Assembly (NCBI GenBank): GCA_013400975.1
Contig: WBMZ01000336.1
Location: forward strand, 62,001-126,000
Direction of reading: 5' to 3'
DNA: 64,000 nt
From: Atrichornis clamosus
Lineage: Eukaryota; Chordata; Aves; Passeriformes; Menuridae
The notes under the pieces were generated by a model. It had not been told where the DNA came from, searched no databases, and saw only the letters and a list, made by a program, of their open reading frames with translations. A program made the translations under genes and the position numbers. Below are positions 1-64,000 of this stretch, one piece after another. The first letter of the stretch is position 1; every line of letters begins with the position of its first letter.

Positions 1-823
1 CTTCTGAGGACCCCATAGGAGAGAGGCTGGTCCTGAATTCATGCCCTTATAGGGCTGTGTGCATTGGTGCCCATTCCTCCAAGAGTGGAATTCAAAGTGA
101 TGCTTACTCTGTATGCCTGAAAGGTGATAAATGAATACTCATGCTAAAAAAAAAGCCAAAACTTACCAAATTTTAGGGAAAGCATAGTTGTGTGTTCTCT
201 GTGCAGTACAGAAACCCTGTTTCTGCCTTGAATATCTCTCCTGTGTTCCAGCAGCTGTGTTGAGTAGCATCTGTATTCCACTCTTGACAAACTTTGAAGT
301 ACAAGGTTGTCATCTAATAGCAGGATATCTTCTGCACCCACAGCCACAAGCCATATCTCAGCCCTGCATAAGGTACTCCTGCAGAGTCACACTTGTTCAG
401 CAGAGGCTGAATTGCACAGAGACCCTTATCTCTCTGCTAGAATGCACTGCACAGTAATAAAGAAAACATCCCTGAGATACTGAACGTTCAGAACTTCTCT
501 ACATGCCTTGTTCAGAACAACTTTTGCAGCAGCTTGACTTGTGCTGGAGTTTGGGCTAGAAGCCTCTGTGTGAGTGGCCGTGGCTGTCCCTGCAGTGCTG
601 TTGTGCTGAGCTGTGGCTGTGCAGGTGTTTTGCTGGGGGCCCAGGGACGTGGGAGTGGCTGTGACAATGCACTGCAGAGGAATTGGTGACCTCTGAGCAC
701 TTCTTCCTGCAGTGCAATTGTGAAGATTGCTTTCTCACATGTGTCAGTGCTACATGTGCCCTGTAATTCCAGTTATTTACCTGGAGCAAACAGCTGACTT
801 TAACTTTGCTTACTGTGCTGCAG
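1..823 (+). other. RNF216: intron upstream of window exon 1 (right part)
   Basis: This is intronic sequence ending at the acceptor AG 822-823, which follows a run reading gctttactgtgctgcag. The preceding exon must end in phase 1, because exon 1 starts with the last two bases of a codon. No sequence resembling the RNF216 start exon was seen here, so the start lies left of the window. Nothing else is recognisable. Confidence 0.8.
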
Positions 824-59286
<58,463 letters not shown>

Positions 59287-59815
59287 CCCGTCCCCGCAGC
59301 ACCTGGCAGAGCCACTGCAGGGCAGAGCCACCCCATAACGTCACCCCCTCCCCACTCCAGCCCCTCTGGGGTTTAGCCAGCAGCCAGGGGACTCCGTTGT
59401 CCCTGCACTGCACCCTCTCTAGGGCTTCTCCAAACCTTTGCAATCCAACATTTCAGCCTGTGCTGCAACAGGGTTTGGTGCTGCATTTCCCAGGGGTGGA
59501 ATTCCCCGCCGTGTTGGGCATCCAGATGTTTTGTTTTGACAAAGCCTGTTCAGGCAGCTGTTGGGAGGAAAAGTGAGACTTTGTGGAGCATGGGAATACA
59601 GCCGCTTTTTGGGGAATTTCCAAAAATCCTGCCTTTCTGCTGGCCAAAGCAGCAGAGTGAGTCTTGGGGGAAGGAAGGAGACACTTGGCTTCCGAGTAAG
59701 ACCTTCAGGAACAAGGTAACAGGAGGTGGCTGCCCTGGCCTTCTGCCTGTGGAGAGGCACAGGGCTGGGGTTCCTGTGTTCTCCAGCATCCCTGTATCCT
59801 GCTCCTCCCAGCAGA

Positions 59816-59821
59816 AATAAA
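59816..59821 (+). terminator. RNF216: proximal poly(A) signal AATAAA
   Basis: A perfect AATAAA 530 bases after the stop codon, followed within 30 bases by a T/GT-rich stretch (tgtagcatttttagtgttcc). It could produce a short-UTR mRNA. Confidence 0.55.
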
Positions 59822-62274
59822 TTGTTCAAAAGCAAGTCAATGTAGCATTTTTAGTGTTCCTCTGCAAGTGGAGGGAAGGGCTGCAGAGCCATCCCGTCTT
59901 GCTAGGAAGCCCAGAGCCATGTTCTCTTTGGGTGTGTTAGCAAGTGGCAGGAGATTTGGGCACCCAAATCTTTGGCTGGACTGAACTTACCCCCTTTGAA
60001 GGGCTCAGTTTTTTCCCCCAGGGTTGGGTGCCCCTCAGCTTCTGAAAGGTGGCCTTTGCTTTGCCCTTCTCACCTGGCATCCCAAACCTCCCCCAGCTGC
60101 TGGCAGCAGTGCTCAGGCAGCTGCTGGAACCACCTGGAGCCAAAGCTGTGCCCTTTATTGCAAAAGCTGTGTGGGAAACACCCGGATAGACGTGCAGGCA
60201 GCGGTGTGTCCTGTAGCAGGAAAATTGGGAATGTCCCCTGTAGCTGTGGTGAGTTGGGAGCCCCTGTACCCAAACCCCCACAACCCAATGGGCAGCTGTA
60301 GCCCTGTGCTGCAGGAAGCTGGCTGCTTCCACAGCACCGAATAACCCATGAAAACGTGTGTGTCAGCTTAACTGGCTTTGGAAAAGCGTGTTAAAAGTTA
60401 AACCTGAGTATTGCTCGGCTTAGGAAGTGAGGGAAAAGCAAAACTTCCTTGTGAGAAGTGGGGGGTGCAGTGCTGGGCTGTGGGAGGAGGGTGGCACAAA
60501 GCCCTTTCTCCACAGCCCTTGGCTGTGGTGTCTGGTACAGGTCCCATCTAGAAAAGAAAGTGGTTGGAGTGGAAAAAACCTCTTCCCAGGAATGTTGGGC
60601 TGGCTTTTAGCAGCCCAGTTGTGCTGTTGTTCTCCAGACGTTTTGTTCTGGCCTTCATCCTGTTCTGTCCTGCTGGGAACTCTCTGGGTGCATTTCCCTT
60701 CCTGTTCTTCCCCCCTGTATTTCAGCATCCAGGTGTTTTGTGGGTTTATTTGTTTTTTCAGGTAAAATTCCCTGTCTCCACCTCACAGCTTCTGCCAAAG
60801 CCCTGCGTGCAGCTCTCTGGGACCCCGGATCCCCTCGGGTGTGCAGTGAGTGCTGGGCACGGGGTCTTGGTGGGATGCTCCTGGACAGGGGCCTGGGACA
60901 GCATTTGGGGACTGTTTTCCCCAGGAAGGTCTCCCAGAGAGGAGAACTTCCATGCCTTTTGGAGCTGAGTGTTTTTCCCATTGCCTGTGGGTCGAACACT
61001 CCCTGCAGAGTGCTCTGGCTCCTCTGTGCCCTGGTCTCTCTTGCATTAATAACCAACTGCTATTCCCTTGTTGCTGGAATTTTCTATTTTGAATTGGTTT
61101 AGTTCTGGCAGCAGTCTGGGGGCTGCAGGAGCTTTATCACTTGCTGCTTGGCTGGGCTTTCACCAGGTTTAATTCTTGCCTTGCACCAACGGATTCCTGC
61201 AGCAGCCAGGAGCAGGAATCCCGTTGGATTTGGAGAGGGAGGCCTGTGGCACAGCATTAGCAGGTGCTGAGAAAGCAGAGCCAGGTCAGAAGGAGGAGTG
61301 GTGGCTTCCCTTATGGAAAGGCAGTCCTGTTTGTTTAATAACTGAGATTTTCTGGGCTCAAGGGCTGGTTTGGATGAGCCCTCCAGGTTCTCCGAGGCAT
61401 TTGCCCTTCCCAGTGGGTGCAGGAGGGATCAGGCAGTGGAGGGGGGGCACAGCTCAGCTGCTGAACCAGTTGCCCAAATTATGAAGGAAATAGAATGGTC
61501 ATCCAGCAAAAAAATGGTGGTCCAGTCCCATCTTTTGTTGTGTATCCAGGGATGTGTGGGCATGGAGAACTGAACCTTGGCAGAGGGAATTGTGGAGGTG
61601 GAGAAGTGTCAGGCACAGGTGGCGAGGGCAGGTTGGTGACTGATCCACCGGGGTCACTGCTGCCCTGGCACAGTGCTTGTGGTCCTGGAGCAGCCTGGAG
61701 GATATGGGGGGAAGGGAGGACTGTGATTCCTTGTGTCCCCTGCCAAAGCCAAGGGCTTATTTGAGAGGATAAATCCACGCCTGCTCTGTGAGGTGCTGGT
61801 GCACCGTGCCCAGCACTGCCAGCACTGCTCCTCTCCCCAGGGAAACACCCATTGCACCAAAAATTACCAGCTCAGGCACATGGCTGCTTCTCCCCTCTAA
61901 CCTGGGAGACCTCAAGTTGTTTCTGAATCTGTTATTGATTTATTTTATAAAAGGAAAGAAAAAGAGCCCAAAACTTGCTGCGCCACCCACTCCAGCCATG
62001 ACCTGGTCTCTAATTCCTGCATCCCACTTTCCCTCCTGCCCCACAGTCTTTGGAACCACTTGTTAAAAGGTTTTGAAGGCAACAAGGAGATTGCTGTGCC
62101 CAGGCTGATCCCATAACAGGTACTTCTTACAGCTAATTGCAGTGTCCCATTTACTTGCCTTAAAGGTGGAGAGAGAAACTTAGTATTTGCACTTAGCAAA
62201 ACGTTGTATTAAAAGAAAGAAAAAAAACCTGTAAAGATGTGCATGTTCTGCAACTTTGTATAACAATAGCTGAA

Positions 62275-62280
62275 AATAAA
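62275..62280 (+). terminator. RNF216: poly(A) signal AATAAA (second)
   Basis: A perfect AATAAA followed by taggtggtttatt and an A-rich run. It lies 137 bases before the distal signal. Confidence 0.5.
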
Positions 62281-62411
62281 TAGGTGGTTTATTAAAAAAA
62301 AAAAGGAGAAAAAAAACCAAAAAATATTTTTCTTTACATTCTGGTAGTAAACAGTTCTAATATTCTGTGTGTAAAAAGTTCCTGTATTATATTGTAATTT
62401 GAATTTTTGTA

Positions 62412-62417
62412 AATAAA
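62412..62417 (+). terminator. RNF216: distal poly(A) signal AATAAA
   Basis: A perfect AATAAA preceded by a TGTAAATAAA context and followed by a T/GT-rich region (tttgtgcactctggctttta and cgtgtgctttcc). This is the best candidate for the main 3' end of RNF216. Confidence 0.7.
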
Positions 62418-62435
62418 TTTGTGCACTCTGGCTTT

Positions 62436-63705
62436 TACCCGTGTGCTTTCCTTACAGCCAAGACATCCTCCTCCCACCCTGCCTGTGCCAGCCTGGTGCT
62501 GGGGTAATGCCAGGGAGTGGGGCCAGATCCCAGCCTGTGCCACTGAAAACTCCACAGGTCGCAAGGCAAAACCCATTTGACCATCCTGGAACAGCTTAAT
62601 ATGTTCCATGTGCTCCCGAGGAAAAACTGGATGGGATAGAAAATGGTTTCCAGTCACTCCTTTAAATGGAAACCAGGATGTGGGGGAAGGCTGAGGGGAT
62701 TTCCCCTCTTGCTGGAGTGCTGGTGAATGATGGTAAATGCAGAATCCAGCCTTGAGGGGGGAAAAGGACACGTGTGTTGGCAGCTGGGGGACAGGGGAAG
62801 GGTGAGAGTCCTTCCTGCAGCTCCAGAGCCGCGGCCCTGGCTGGGCACCCGCTGGCAGAGCTGGCAAAGCTGCCTCCTCCCCAGGCTGGGTGTCACAGCC
62901 GGGTGTCACAGCCACCTTGGCACACACGGATGTCACCGTGAGGCCCAGCCTGTGGCAATGGGAGCTGCTCAGCATTTCCTGCACTGCCCTGATCTCTCCC
63001 TGTTTGCAGTCAGGAATGAACATCCTTCCTTCCTCTGGCCCTTGCAGTGCTCAAACCCCCATCTGGTGGTGAAGGCCCCTCCAGGTCACGCCCTCCCACC
63101 GTCCCCCTGGGATGTGTTTGTGGGGAGCTGGGCAGCCCACCCCTTTCCCAGACTTTGCTTTCTCCAAACCAGCTTTATGTTTTTCAGGCCAAACAGGAGT
63201 CCTTGAAATTCCCCTTTTCCACACCCCTGGTAGAAGAGGCTGATTGCTGACCCCCACCCACCCCGGCACCCAAACCCAGCATCCCAATGCTTTTCCCTCC
63301 TGGCTGGGCCATCATGCGGAGGTGAAACACCTGAGCCAGGAGGAGAAGAAGCTCCATGGAGGCACAGCTTTGCTCCTGGCTGTGAGGGCAGCAGAGCTGG
63401 GTTGCAGGTGAGGTTTGCTGGGGCATCCCCCTGAGCCATCCATGGGTTACCCATCCCCAAAGATGCCCATGGGCTCGGTGACTTCAGGCTGCTCTGAGCA
63501 TCTCCAGATGTGATCCAGCCTCCAGATGGCCTTGGCTTTATCCCTGCTCCATGGAGACAATCCTTCCGGTCACCATTCCCTTCCCACCAGCTCCTCAACC
63601 CTCTAGAACCAGCTCAATCTTTCTCAGAGAATTTGGCCCCCAAAGGCTCCACCACCCCAAACCTCCACGCTCAGGCTCTTGCCTCTCTCTGCCCCAACAG
63701 ACCAC
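62436..63705. other. intergenic spacer between convergent 3' ends
   Basis: About 1.3 kb of GC-rich sequence. It contains a short direct repeat (gggtgtcacagcc twice, near 62888-62913) and no recognisable gene. ORFs crossing it lack known domains. Confidence 0.6.
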
Positions 63706-64000
63706 ACACCAGTTTGAATCCGAATGCAGGTTTTATTTTTTAATTCATTTTTCTCCATTTGAAGCTATTTTTTTTTAAGTTATACAAATGGCACTTACAA
63801 AAAAATAATAATAATTAAAAAAAAAAAAATTGGACAAACCCAAAACTTAAATTTTCAGAGTGAGATGTTTTCAGAGAGTCACGACACCCGATAAGAGGAA
63901 ACGGGAGAGATGTTGACCTAGTGTCACACGGGAGAAGCCGGAGCGGGAATTACATGGCTCGAACTGCGACGGGGACGGGGAGGAGGCGACACGGGGAGGG
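63706..64000 (-). other. 3' UTR end of a convergent gene (candidate FSCN1), partial
   Basis: On the - strand, an AATAAA (plus-strand TTTATT at 63732-63737) is followed by about 25 bases and then a GT-rich element (tggtgtgtggtctgttgggg read on the - strand), a textbook poly(A) site. Upstream on that strand the sequence is AT-rich and then CpG-rich, with no ORF, as expected of a 3' UTR. In mammals FSCN1 lies tail-to-tail with RNF216, so FSCN1 is the likely owner, but no coding sequence is in the window to prove it. Confidence 0.55.
63732..63737 (-). terminator. poly(A) signal of the convergent gene
   Basis: Plus-strand TTTATT, that is AATAAA on the - strand, with a downstream GT-rich element at about 63691-63712. 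Confidence 0.6.

Larger units (their letters stand above)
59287..62435 (+). other. RNF216: RNF216 3' UTR, ~3.1 kb
   Basis: It starts after the stop codon and continues to a cleavage site placed just after the distal AATAAA at 62412-62417. A proximal signal at 59816 would give a short ~550-nt UTR. The last 150 bases are very AT-rich, as is typical of a conserved 3' end. ORFs seen here on either strand look random. Confidence 0.75.

Noticed and set aside
62290..62330. A-rich stretch near the RNF216 3' end, considered as a processed-pseudogene tail
   Set aside because: It follows the natural UTR and is bracketed by poly(A) signals; there is no second gene copy upstream and no target-site duplication.
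62334..63023. 229-codon open frame on the - strand
   Set aside because: It overlaps the RNF216 poly(A) region and the intergenic spacer, has no domain or splice context, and the codon use looks random.

Overview
This is vertebrate nuclear DNA, most likely from a bird. It holds one large, split protein-coding gene on the + strand, with long introns, GT/AG splice sites and scattered short, 5'-truncated CR1-type retroposons. Such CR1 fragments, together with few microsatellites and no SINE-like repeats, point to Aves. I cannot name the species.

The gene is RNF216 (TRIAD3/ZIN), a cytosolic RING-between-RING (RBR) E3 ubiquitin ligase. Fifteen coding exons were joined by hand with consistent reading frame: 824-960, 1923-2786, 4366-4442, 7897-7999, 8852-9016, 10008-10122, 10405-10544, 11477-11527, 12489-12626, 13805-13953, 14400-14478, 47766-47863, 50215-50437, 58414-58483 and 58967-59286 (stop codon at 59284-59286). 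They encode about 909 residues. The start codon and roughly the first 20 residues lie in an exon left of the window. Exons and introns are numbered 1-15 within this window.

Layout: 1-14478 is compact, with eleven exons encoding the disordered N-terminal half, a helical middle region, RING1 and the first part of the IBR. 14479-47765 is a single 33.3-kb intron with no recognisable gene. It contains CR1 pieces, simple and tandem repeats and a few CpG-rich patches that could be regulatory. 47766-59286 encodes the end of the IBR, RING2 with the catalytic cysteine, the helical linker and the proline-rich C-terminus. The 3' UTR runs to about 62435, with three candidate AATAAA signals. After about 1.3 kb of spacer, the last ~300 bp look like the 3' end of a convergent gene on the - strand (FSCN1 would be expected from mammalian gene order; not proven here).

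I found no bacterial-type system, CRISPR array, virus-like gene, tRNA or rRNA. The points most worth a second look are a GC-AG intron, a short intron that is open and in frame across its whole length, a strongly diverged N-terminal exon, a CpG-dense intronic patch with a TATA/CArG-like box, and the tail-to-tail gene end at the right edge.
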